Positions 33,201 to 40,275 of a stretch of 64,000 nt of DNA are shown here, piece after piece. The DNA is from Amycolatopsis dendrobii (lineage in GTDB: Bacteria; Actinomycetota; Actinomycetes; Mycobacteriales; Pseudonocardiaceae). The DNA lies in contig NZ_JACGZW010000010.1 in NCBI RefSeq assembly GCF_014145675.1, forward strand, positions 1 to 64,000, given 5' to 3'. The notes under the pieces are model-generated. The model had not been told where the DNA came from, searched no databases, and was given only the letters and a program-made list of their open reading frames with translations. The stretch's first letter is position 1, and every line of letters begins with the position of its first letter. The position numbers were made by a program, and so were the translations under genes.

Positions 33201-34761
33201 CGGGGTGCGGACTGGCTGCGAGTACAACGGGAACGACCAGCCGGTGGTGGTCCGCACCGACGGCCACACGGTCCGGCTCAGCTACGACGCGGCCGGTCGC
33301 GAGGTCCGCCGTCAGCTCGGCGGCGGCGCGATGGTGAACCAGAGCTGGGATGCGAACCATCGCCTCGTCGGGCAGCAGGTGACCGACGCCTCCGCCCGGT
33401 CGCGTCAGCGGCGCGCCTACCACTACCGCGCGGACAGCGTCGTCACCAGTATTCAGGACCAGCTCGCCGGCACCCGGCAGTACGACCTGGACCGTTGGGG
33501 ACGCGTCACCGCGGTGCGCGGGGCCGGATGGACGGAACGCTACGCCTACAACGAATTCGGCGATGTCAGCAGCGCCGAGTGGCCGGATCAGGACCCTGCC
33601 CCGCAGGGCGGTCGCGAATACGCGGGCGTCGTCCTTCGCCGCGGCGGCGCCGTGCATTACCGGCACGACGCGCAGGGCCGGATCGTCGAACGTTCCAGCC
33701 GCACGCTGTCCGGGCAGCGGCGGGTGTGGAGCTACACCTGGGATTCCGACGACCGGCTGACCGGCGTGACGACCCCGGACGGGACCAGGTGGCGCTACCG
33801 GCACGACCCGCTCGGGCGGCGGATCGCCAAGGAACGGCTCGGCCCGGACGGCGTGAGCGTGGCCGAAGAAACCGTTTTCGCCTGGGACGGCGTGCATCTC
33901 GTCGAACAGAGCACTCGTGCCGTCGACCGTCCGGACGTGACGACCACGACCTGGGACCGCGACGGGGTGCGTCCGGTGAGCCAGGTCGAACGCCGGACGG
34001 CGGCGGACGCTCCGCAACATGTGGTGGACGAACGGTTTTTCGCGATCGTCACCGATTTGCTCGGCACTCCCACCGAACTGGTCGACGAGAGCGGCGCCGT
34101 CGCGTGGCACGCGCGGCGCACCGTGTGGGGCGTCACCAGCCGGGCCCCGGACTCGACCACGGACACGCCGCTGCGGTTCCCCGGGCAGTACTTCGATCCC
34201 GAAACCGGCTGGCACTACAACTACTTCCGGCATTACGACCCGGCCACCGCGGAGTACACCAGCGCCGACCCGCTCGGCCTCGCCGGCGGTCCGAACCAGC
34301 GTTCGTACGCGATCAACCCGATGGCGTGGCTGGACTATCTCGGATTGCTGACGTGCAAGCAGAACGCCGCGATCCTGCGCAACAACATGGCGGCCGAGGG
34401 GCGCGCGCCCGCGCCGGGGGAGGCGGCGGCGCACATCGTCCCGTCGGGCGGGACCAAGAACCAGTGGGCGTGGGGCGCGAAGAGCCGGGATCTGCTGGAC
34501 GCGCACAAGGTCGACATCAACGACCCGGCGAACGGCATTCCGCTGGGGCATCCGACGCCGCACAACTACACGCACCGCGGCGGGTTCCACGAGAAGGTCT
34601 ACAACCGGCTGCAGGGCGTCGTCGCACAGGGCCAGGCGCGCGGCCTCAGCCAGACCGCGATCGGCGGGCTGCTGCGGAACGAGTTGCGCGGCATCGGGAA
34701 ATCGGTGCTGGGCGAGCTTTCCAGCGGAGCGCCGGGGCCTGGGGCATACTGGACGGCGTGA
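30277..34761 (+). CDS. RHS/YD-repeat polymorphic toxin with C-terminal AHH-type nuclease domain
   Basis: A 1494-residue protein. Residues 1-250 are helical (WKGAAADAYRANIGKKIDHI, a WXG-like element), followed by a Pro/Asp/Gly-rich linker. A DUF6531-like segment begins near 330 (DPIDLATGDMLMVQTDVELP), then many YD repeats form the RHS shell. The conserved RHS core (PGQYFDPETGWHYNYFRHYD near 1310) ends at YLGLL. The variable tail, about 1359-1494, has AAHIVPSGG, a DINDPANGIPL block and HRGGFHEKVYNRL, matching AHH-class HNH nucleases with His as metal ligands. It is coupled to the next gene by TGATG. Likely target is nucleic acid in a competitor. Confidence 0.88.
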   Translation: MSNPLVAQRQDSTTWHSGINVLDDAAGVYDGVQSGSWIEGGIAALGTGLDMLTIAMNPVGTLISYGLNWLIEHVKPLQDALNQLAGDGDQISAYSQTWKNVGQATQQAAKDLAATVQKDTANWKGAAADAYRANIGKKIDHINAAATCANTISTVVEVVGVITAAVRCLVRDMITQAVGDFIQDALEEVCSLGLGTPVVVAQVVEQVSAWLEKIGALIKKLINSVEKLRPLMSKLEEIFASIKKVLAELHGGRGEAGDATHVSSAEDPHTSPHGKEPGADGTQAAHADDPAAAPDGHTSPSEARPGNPDGEGSVHENGEPRKDGRSNDGKCEGGDPIDLATGDMLMVQTDVELPGALPLVVTRAHLSSYRAGRFFGPSWASTLDERLESDGTRIWYAAPDGVLLAYPVPPEDGSPVLPEEGARWPLARTPDGGYAITCPELRRTLSFSPSHQAGAITVLPLASIADRNGDRIDVDRDENGVPTLLRHSGGYRIAVDSGNGLVTGLRLLGPDAGAGIDLVRYRYDDAGRLAEILNSSGLPVRFEYDSHGRVVKWTDRNDRWYAYVFDELGRCVRTDGTGGALACSIGYDSASRTTTYTDSLGQVTTYHFNDAWQLVRAVDPLGHTVVTERDRYDRLLSRTDPLGQTTRFRYDEDGRLIAVTDPDGRTTTAEYDSDGQPVVLTGPDGAVWRNEYDERGNLAAVTDPAGALTRYHLDSRGHPAGLTDALGQTRRVESDAAGQPVAVTDFLGATTRYTRDVFGRISTVTDPLGGITRFSWTVEGKLLSCTQPDGTTEHWRYDGEGNEIAYVDALGQTIRTEYTFFDSPSAKIDVDGSRLEFAYDTELRLRSVTGAGGRVWRYDYDAAGNLVSETDFGGRTSSYAYDPARQLIARTNGAGEVMTFRHDARGNVIEKSVGGRVTTYEFDAADQLIRAAGPDAELVLERDALGRVLRESCNGRAVESVYDLLGRRILRVTPAGVRTGCEYNGNDQPVVVRTDGHTVRLSYDAAGREVRRQLGGGAMVNQSWDANHRLVGQQVTDASARSRQRRAYHYRADSVVTSIQDQLAGTRQYDLDRWGRVTAVRGAGWTERYAYNEFGDVSSAEWPDQDPAPQGGREYAGVVLRRGGAVHYRHDAQGRIVERSSRTLSGQRRVWSYTWDSDDRLTGVTTPDGTRWRYRHDPLGRRIAKERLGPDGVSVAEETVFAWDGVHLVEQSTRAVDRPDVTTTTWDRDGVRPVSQVERRTAADAPQHVVDERFFAIVTDLLGTPTELVDESGAVAWHARRTVWGVTSRAPDSTTDTPLRFPGQYFDPETGWHYNYFRHYDPATAEYTSADPLGLAGGPNQRSYAINPMAWLDYLGLLTCKQNAAILRNNMAAEGRAPAPGEAAAHIVPSGGTKNQWAWGAKSRDLLDAHKVDINDPANGIPLGHPTPHNYTHRGGFHEKVYNRLQGVVAQGQARGLSQTAIGGLLRNELRGIGKSVLGELSSGAPGPGAYWTA

Positions 34762-35357
34762 TGGCCGACATCCCACGTGGCCGGGCGGTGTGCCGCCTGC
34801 TGCCGAGCGTGAGCGAAGCCCGCGGGGAGTATCGCGCGCTGACCATCGGGGGCGAACTGACGAAGGTCGTCCGCTGGATGCTGTCGGGCTCTCCGGACGA
34901 TTATCCGCGCGGGATCGTCGCGGAGTGGGTCGGCGACCCGGGCTGGCGGCCGGTCGAGTTCTCGCCGGGCGCGGACGAGGCCCCGATCGTCGGCCGCGGC
35001 GTCGCCGACGAGTTCCGCGCCGATTTCGAGGCTTCCGGAAGCTTGCTGCCGCTCATTGTCGACGGCAAGGAAAGCGACGAGTGGTTCCTCTTTCTCGTCG
35101 AGCAGGTCGTCGACTGCCTGGATCTCGGCGAGTCGTCCGAGCCGGAATGGGACGGGGTGATCCGGAAATCGGTGTTCCGCCCCGACGCGGTGCCCTCCGG
35201 CCTCCCGGTTTTCCGGGTTCCGCAGTCGACCAAGCTCTACTGGAACGAATGGGCGGCCGACCGCCTGCGGACCCTGGCCGCTCCCGACGTGGAAACCCGC
35301 CTCATCTGGTCGGCGGACCCCACCAGAACCCCGCACCCCGACCCCTGGAGCTTCTGA
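34761..35357 (+). CDS. Probable immunity protein for the RHS-AHH toxin
   Basis: A 198-residue acidic protein beginning at an ATG that shares its A with the toxin stop (TGATG). This position, directly after a variable toxin tail, is the standard location of the cognate immunity gene. Visible features: LTKVVRWMLSGSPDDYPRGI, WFLFLVEQVVDCLDLGESSE, and GLPVFRVPQSTKLYWNEWAA near the C-terminus, faintly reminiscent of DUF1629/Imm11-type immunity proteins. The family is not certain; the immunity role is inferred from position and coupling. Confidence 0.65.
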   Translation: MADIPRGRAVCRLLPSVSEARGEYRALTIGGELTKVVRWMLSGSPDDYPRGIVAEWVGDPGWRPVEFSPGADEAPIVGRGVADEFRADFEASGSLLPLIVDGKESDEWFLFLVEQVVDCLDLGESSEPEWDGVIRKSVFRPDAVPSGLPVFRVPQSTKLYWNEWAADRLRTLAAPDVETRLIWSADPTRTPHPDPWSF

Positions 35358-35528
35358 CCAGCCAGAAACACCCGGCTCAACCGAGGCCGGAACGGAAACG
35401 TCCGCCCCACCCCATGCCGGCAATGCCAGGGGCTTGCGCCACGCCGATGCCGCCGGCGACCGTCCACAAGAGACGTCAGCGGTGCCGAAATGCCTGATTG
35501 ATGGCCAGCTGACTGATGCTTGAGGTCC

Positions 35529-35795
35529 GTGAAGGACTCCTGTGCGGACTTGGATTTCAAGGCCGGGGACTCGGGGCGGTGTTGCGGGTGCGTTCGAGCC
35601 GTGTCCGCTCAGGCCGAAGGTGCCGCTGGCCTGGTACGCGGGATGTGCGGTCAAGGCACCGTCAGGAGGGGATGAATCAGGCATTTCGGTGGCGGTGGCG
35701 CCTCGTGTGGACGGTCGGCGAGACTGCGGCCACGCGGCTTATTGTAAGTCCCGGGCATTGGCAGCAGCGGTCCGTGAAGGAGCCCTTCACGGACC
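35529..35795. repeat. Palindromic REP-like elements
   Basis: A perfect 12-bp inverted repeat GGTCCGTGAAGG/CCTTCACGGACC with a 3-base loop lies at 35769-35795. A decayed relative (GGTCCGTGAAGGACTCCTGT) is near 35524. No T-run follows, so this looks like an intergenic palindromic repeat rather than a terminator. In the rest of 35358-35953 I see no gene. Confidence 0.55.
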
Positions 35796-35953
35796 ACTGG
35801 CCCCGCCTCCCGTCTCGGCTGCCTGCGGTCCAGGGTCGCCGCTCGCCCTGCGCAACATGGAGTTTCGGTTTTGCCGCGGCGGGCCGGGGAAACCGTCCGG
35901 ACGGCCCGGCCGGATCGCTGACCAGGTCGCCGAGCAGCGCGCCCGGCCAAAGG

Positions 35954-36496
35954 ATGTACGAAGTGACGACACTGCGAGCCGACCTGACCGCCTTGTTCGC
36001 GGCCGCCGAGTTGACCGACGTGGAAGTCGACGCCGCGATCGCGGACGAGCACGTCCGTTCCGCCGCCTACCGCCGGGTCATCGCGGCGGACAGCACCGAC
36101 CCTCGAGAGCTGGCCGCAGTGCTGGCACGGGACCCGGAACCGCTGACAGCCAAGACCGCAATGGTGAACCTGCTCGACCACATCGCAGAAAAAACCGCAG
36201 ACCCGGCCAAATTCCAGCAGCAGGCGGCAGACATCGTCACCGAAGCAGACCGCCTAGCAGCGTCAACCGACCGCGACTTCGTCCGCCAACGAATACGAGA
36301 CTGGCAACTGTGGCTGGACACCGAAAACGGCCAGCCCCCGGACGCCGCCGCCCTGTCCGCCGCGAGCGACTGGATGCAGCGACGCCTAGCCGATTTCTCC
36401 GCGTCGCCTCAGACCCTCGCCCTGCTAGCCGGCCACGCCCGCACGAAGAAAACCCGCCACACCGCCGCAACCAAAACAAACCCCCGCAACCCCTGA
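35954..36496 (+). CDS. Hypothetical helical protein
   Basis: A 180-residue soluble protein with no family I recognise. It is Ala/Asp/Glu-rich, mostly predicted helix (TLRADLTALFAAAELTDVEV, AAYRRVIAADSTDPRELAAV), and ends in a basic Lys/Thr/Asn tail. Consistent G/C third positions across its length support it being coding. The ATG at 35954 has only a weak AAAGG before it; GTG at 35963 is an alternative start. It is followed by two tRNA-Val genes on the other strand. Confidence 0.55.
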   Translation: MYEVTTLRADLTALFAAAELTDVEVDAAIADEHVRSAAYRRVIAADSTDPRELAAVLARDPEPLTAKTAMVNLLDHIAEKTADPAKFQQQAADIVTEADRLAASTDRDFVRQRIRDWQLWLDTENGQPPDAAALSAASDWMQRRLADFSASPQTLALLAGHARTKKTRHTAATKTNPRNP

Positions 36497-36693
36497 CCCC
36501 AGCACCCCAAACCCGGCACCGACAAGACCACGCACTACCGGCACCGACAAGACCGACGGAACCACGCACTGTGGGGGGTCCGGGGGGCGAAGGCCCCTCC
36601 GGGCGGGGCCTGGGGGTTGCACCCCCAGAAAACACCGCGAGGCGAGGAAGGCCCGCGCATTGTGCGGGCATACCTCGCCTCGAGATCCGAGCG

Positions 36694-36765
36694 TGGGCGA
36701 TACTGGGATCGAACCAGTGACCTCTTCGGTGTGAACGAAGCGCTCTCCCCCTGAGCTAATCGCCC
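36694..36765 (-). tRNA. tRNA-Val (anticodon CAC)
   Basis: On the minus strand GGGCGAT...ATCGCCC forms the acceptor stem, TTAGCTCAGGGGGAGAG the D arm, CTTCG-TTCACAC-CGAAG the anticodon stem-loop (anticodon CAC), and CTGGTTCGATCCCAG the T arm. 72 nt with discriminator A; CCA is not encoded. Confidence 0.93.
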
Positions 36766-36799
36766 GTTGTGCAACGCACCAGCCTGGGGTGGACTGGAG

Positions 36800-36871
36800 T
36801 GCGCGATACTGGGATTGAACCAGTGACCTCTTCCGTGTCAGGGAAGCGCTCTCCCGCTGAGCTAATCGCGC
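36800..36871 (-). tRNA. tRNA-Val (anticodon GAC)
   Basis: Acceptor stem GCGCGAT...ATCGCGC, anticodon arm CTTCC-CTGACAC-GGAAG (anticodon GAC), T arm CTGGTTCAATCCCAG. It lies 34 bases upstream of tRNA-Val(CAC) on the same strand, probably one transcript. Together the two genes read GTG, GTC and GTT codons. Confidence 0.93.
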
Positions 36872-36954
36872 TTGCTGCTGTGCAACGTGTCGTAAACATT
36901 AGCGGACGCCTCGGCGACGCCGCACGGGGGGCCCGGTTTACCGGACTTCGCTGG

Positions 36955-38139
36955 TCACTGTCCTGCGTGGACAGTCATGCGCACGCCTTCGGCCAGGCGG
37001 TAGGGGCGGGTGTCGACGATGGCTCCCAGGAGGCGGCGCAGGCGGGACACCTCGGCGCGGACGGTCACGAGGTGTTCGGCGTCTCCGTAGAGGGCGTGGC
37101 TCAGCGCGACCGCGGACAGTCCGTCGCGGCCGGCCTTTTCCAGGCGGACCAGGATTTCCGCGTGTCGTCTGGTGATCGGGCGGCGCCAGCCGGTGTCGCC
37201 TGCTCGGAGGCTCAGCAGGGGAGCGGGCGTGAGGTCCAGGTCGAGCCGGACGGTGCGGGCGGTGTCGGCGGGGCGGACGAGCCAGCCGTCGGCGATGGGT
37301 TCGGGGAGGCAGGCTCCCAGGCCGGGGACGGCGACTACCTGGCCTGCTTGGGGGGCGGCGATGCGTTCGCCCGCGGAGACGCCCACGCTGTGCGCGACCC
37401 AGCCGTCCTCGTCCACGACCAGGGCGGGGCCGGAGGCGAGGACAGGTTCAGCCATTTGGCGCAGTCGTTCGAGGCGCTGGCGGTGGGTGCGCCACAGTTC
37501 GGATTCGGCAAGGCGCTTGCCGGTTTCGACCAGGGCGCCGATGGCGGGGTGCAGGGTGAGCGCGGGGCCGCTGACGTCGATGACGCCGAGGAGTTCGCCG
37601 GTGCGCGGGTCGTGGATCGGCGAGGCGGTGCAGTACCACGGGTGCTGGTTCTGTTCGAAGTGTTCGCCGGCGAGCAGTTCGATCGGGGCGGCTTCGGCGA
37701 GCGCGGTGCCGATCGCGTTCGTGCCGACGCGGGATTCGGTCCATTCGGAGCCTTCGACGAAGCCCAGCGTGTCCGCCTTGCGCCGGACGGCGGACGAGCC
37801 TTCGCGCCACAGGATGATGCCGTCGGCGTCGGTGACTACCAGCAGCATGTGCGCGGAATCGGAGGTCGCGCCGACGACCTGGCGGAGGTCTTCGATGACG
37901 TGCCGCAGCGGGGAGCCGTGCCTGCGGCGTTCGACCTCGTCGCCGGGCACCGAATCGCGGGCGTTCATCCCGTCGGCGGTGAGGCCGAGGCTCAGCACGC
38001 GGGACCAGGAACGCGAGACCAGCGGACGCGGCGGCACCGCGGGACGGCTGCCGCCGATGACCGCCTCGTGCATGCGGACCAGGTCGCGGGCGTGAGTGGG
38101 CAGGTTGCGGCCCGGAGGCACCGCACTGTGCACCACCAC
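36955..38139 (-). CDS. GAF-domain transcriptional regulator (AcoR-like, without AAA+ domain)
   Basis: A 394-residue protein. Residues about 70-240 form a GAF sensor region typical of AcoR-type activators (SDSAHMLLVVTDADGIILWR, ESRVGTNAIGTALAEAAPIE, WYCTASPIHDPRTGELLGVI). The C-terminal ~95 residues are a winged-helix-like domain (LVRLEKAGRDGLSAVALSHA). The sigma-54 AAA+ module of true AcoR is missing, as is usual in actinobacteria. It is divergent from the FMO gene and probably activates it. GTG at 38139 is preferred, 5 bases after GGAGG; neighbouring GTGs at 38136 and 38145 are alternatives. Confidence 0.8.
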   Translation of the reverse strand: MVVHSAVPPGRNLPTHARDLVRMHEAVIGGSRPAVPPRPLVSRSWSRVLSLGLTADGMNARDSVPGDEVERRRHGSPLRHVIEDLRQVVGATSDSAHMLLVVTDADGIILWREGSSAVRRKADTLGFVEGSEWTESRVGTNAIGTALAEAAPIELLAGEHFEQNQHPWYCTASPIHDPRTGELLGVIDVSGPALTLHPAIGALVETGKRLAESELWRTHRQRLERLRQMAEPVLASGPALVVDEDGWVAHSVGVSAGERIAAPQAGQVVAVPGLGACLPEPIADGWLVRPADTARTVRLDLDLTPAPLLSLRAGDTGWRRPITRRHAEILVRLEKAGRDGLSAVALSHALYGDAEHLVTVRAEVSRLRRLLGAIVDTRPYRLAEGVRMTVHAGQ

Positions 38140-38213
38140 AGTCACCTCCCGCACCGTCGCGTCAGCCGCCCAGCATAGGTGACCTGCACCGATGTTTCCA
38201 CGCTCCAGGCGCG

Positions 38214-38229
38214 TGCAACTCGCTGCAAC
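38214..38229. promoter_or_regulatory. Direct-repeat activator site candidate upstream of the FMO gene
   Basis: TGCAACTCGCTGCAAC contains TGCAAC twice, one helical turn (10 bases) apart, about 72 bases upstream of the FMO ATG and between the divergent genes. It fits an upstream site for the GAF regulator; not proven. Confidence 0.45.
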
Positions 38230-38300
38230 CCTTGCCGGGCGCCTGCGCCGGGGAGTGTGATCGGCGCTACACCCACGACAGCGACGTCCGAGGAGTAGCG

Positions 38301-40118
38301 ATGACACAGACAGTCGACCGGATCGCGGAGGCGAGTACGCCGCAGGCCCGGGTCGAGGACTGGCTGGCCCGGTTCGAGGCCGCGCTGGCCGCCCGCGACA
38401 TCGAGGCTGCCTCGGCGTTGTTCGCCGTCGATTCCTATTGGCGCGACTTGGTTTCGTTCACCTGGAACCTCAAGACCGTCGAGGGCCGGGACGGGGTCGC
38501 GGGTCTGCTCGGCGGCTGCCTGGAGACGACCGATCCAAGCGGCTTCCGCACCAGTGAACCGGCCACCGAGGCCGACGGCGTCACCGAGGCGTGGATCGAG
38601 TTCGAGACCGCCGCCGGACGCGCGAAAGGGCATCTGCGGCTGAAGGACGAAGGCGCGTGGACGCTGCTCACCAGCCTGCGCGAGCTGAAGGGCTTCGAGG
38701 AGTCGCAGCGGGAACGGCGGCCCAAGGGCGTCGAGCACGGCGTGGTCCGCGGCCGCCGGTCGTGGGCGGAGAAACGGGCCGAGGAGCAGGAGACGCTCGG
38801 CTACGGCCGGCAGCCCTACGTCGTCGTGATCGGCGGCGGGCAGGGCGGGATCGCGCTCGGCGCCCGGCTGCGCCAGCTCGGCGTGCCGTCGCTGGTGGTG
38901 GAGCGCAACGACCGGCCCGGCGATTCGTGGCGCAAGCGGTACAAGAACCTCTGCCTGCACGACCCGGTCTGGTACGACCACCTGCCTTACCTGCCGTTCC
39001 CGGAGAACTGGCCGGTGTTCGCGCCGAAGGACAAGATCGCCGACTGGCTCGAGATGTACACGCGGCTGATGGAGGTGCCCTACTGGACGCGGTCGGCGGT
39101 CACCTCGGCGGTGTGGGACGACGACGCGAAGCAGTGGCACGTCACGGTGGACCGCGACGGCGAGCAGGTAATCCTCACGCCGCGGCACGTCGTGTTCGCG
39201 ACCGGGATGTCCGGAAAGCCGAATCTGCCGTCGTTCCCCGGCATGGACGAGTTCGAGGGCGACCAGCACCACTCGTCGCAGCACCCCGGCCCGGACGCGT
39301 ACGCGGGCAAGAAGGCGGTCGTCGTCGGGTCGAACAACTCGGCGCACGACATCTGCGCGGCGCTGTGGGAGCACGGCGCGGACGTGACGATGGTGCAGCG
39401 CTCGTCCACGCACATCGTGAAGTCGGATTCGCTGATGGACCTCGGCCTCGGCGACCTGTACTCGGAGCGCGCGCTCGCCGCGGGCGTCACCACCGAGAAG
39501 GCCGACCTGATCTTCGCGTCGATCCCGTACCGGATCATGCCGGAGTTCCAGATCCCGGTGTACCAAGCGATCCGCGAACGCGACGCGGACTTCTACGCCC
39601 GGCTCGAAGCGGCGGGCTTCGAGCACGACTGGGGCGACGACGGTTCCGGCCTGTTCCTGAAGTACCTGCGCCGCGGTTCCGGCTACTACATCGACGTGGG
39701 CGCGTCGGAACTCGTCGCGAACGGCAGCATCAAGCTCGCGCACGGCCAGGTCGACCACCTGACCGCGAACTCGGTGGTGCTTTCGAACGGCGCCGAACTG
39801 GAAGCCGACGTGGTCGTCTACGCGACCGGCTACGGCTCGATGAACGGCTGGGTCGCCGACCTGGTCGGCCAGGAGACCGCGGACAAGGTCGGCAAATGCT
39901 GGGGCCTCGGCTCGGAGACGACGAAGGACCCCGGTCCGTGGGAGGGCGAGCAGCGCAACATGTGGAAGCCCACCCAGCAGGAGGGATTGTGGTTCCACGG
40001 CGGGAATCTGCACCAGTCGCGGCACTACTCGCTGTATCTCGCTTTGCAGCTCAAGGCGCGCTTCGAGGGCCTTGAGACGCCGGTGTACGGGCTGCAGGAG
40101 GTGCATCACCTGTCTTGA
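38301..40118 (+). CDS. Flavin-containing monooxygenase with N-terminal SnoaL-like domain
   Basis: A 605-residue fusion. Residues 1-150 look like a SnoaL/NTF2-type domain (LARFEAALAARDIEAASALF, YWRDLVSFTWNLKT). Residues about 172-605 are an FMO/Baeyer-Villiger-type enzyme: VVVIGGGQGGIALGARL binds FAD, SWRKRYKNLCLHDPVWYDHL follows, and a second Rossmann motif VVVGSNNSAHDICA binds NADPH. YATGYGSM is the FMO C-terminal motif. Substrate unknown. ATG at 38301 follows GAGGAG. It is divergent from the GAF regulator and followed by a terminator and an acyl-CoA ligase. Confidence 0.86.
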   Translation: MTQTVDRIAEASTPQARVEDWLARFEAALAARDIEAASALFAVDSYWRDLVSFTWNLKTVEGRDGVAGLLGGCLETTDPSGFRTSEPATEADGVTEAWIEFETAAGRAKGHLRLKDEGAWTLLTSLRELKGFEESQRERRPKGVEHGVVRGRRSWAEKRAEEQETLGYGRQPYVVVIGGGQGGIALGARLRQLGVPSLVVERNDRPGDSWRKRYKNLCLHDPVWYDHLPYLPFPENWPVFAPKDKIADWLEMYTRLMEVPYWTRSAVTSAVWDDDAKQWHVTVDRDGEQVILTPRHVVFATGMSGKPNLPSFPGMDEFEGDQHHSSQHPGPDAYAGKKAVVVGSNNSAHDICAALWEHGADVTMVQRSSTHIVKSDSLMDLGLGDLYSERALAAGVTTEKADLIFASIPYRIMPEFQIPVYQAIRERDADFYARLEAAGFEHDWGDDGSGLFLKYLRRGSGYYIDVGASELVANGSIKLAHGQVDHLTANSVVLSNGAELEADVVVYATGYGSMNGWVADLVGQETADKVGKCWGLGSETTKDPGPWEGEQRNMWKPTQQEGLWFHGGNLHQSRHYSLYLALQLKARFEGLETPVYGLQEVHHLS

Positions 40119-40123
40119 GCATC

Positions 40124-40168
40124 GCGGGAAATCCGGTGGCCGTCCCGGGCGGTCACCGGATTTCCCGC
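40124..40168 (+). terminator. Hairpin terminator after the FMO gene
   Basis: GCGGGAAATCCGGTG (40124-40138) and CACCGGATTTCCCGC (40154-40168) form a perfect 15-bp stem with a 15-base loop. There is no clear T-run, which is common in actinobacteria. Confidence 0.72.
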
Positions 40169-40206
40169 CCGCGACCCGGAGCGTTTCACGGTCTACCATC
40201 CGGCCT

Positions 40207-40266
40207 GTGGCCGGAAAGGTCGTCGCGGATCAGCTCGGCTTCCTCGCCGTCCACCTGACCCAGTGA
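40207..40266 (+). CDS. Possible 19-residue leader peptide upstream of the acyl-CoA ligase
   Basis: GTG to TGA encodes VAGKVVADQLGFLAVHLTQ, ending 9 bases before the ligase ATG. Nearly all third positions are G or C, as in real genes here. There is no good ribosome site. It could be a leader peptide, a remnant, or chance. Confidence 0.22.
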   Translation: MAGKVVADQLGFLAVHLTQ

Positions 40267-40275
40267 GGACGAGCG

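Noticed and set aside
30220..34776. A ~1500-codon open frame antisense to the RHS gene
   Set aside because: It mirrors the high-GC RHS gene; it has no family, no ribosome site, and atypical residue composition (Arg/Val/Pro rich).
35769..35795. Rho-independent terminator of the immunity gene
   Set aside because: More than 400 bases past the stop and without a T-run; better explained as an intergenic palindrome.
36694..36871. tRNA attachment site of an integrated element
   Set aside because: No integrase or direct repeat of a tRNA 3' end is seen on either side.
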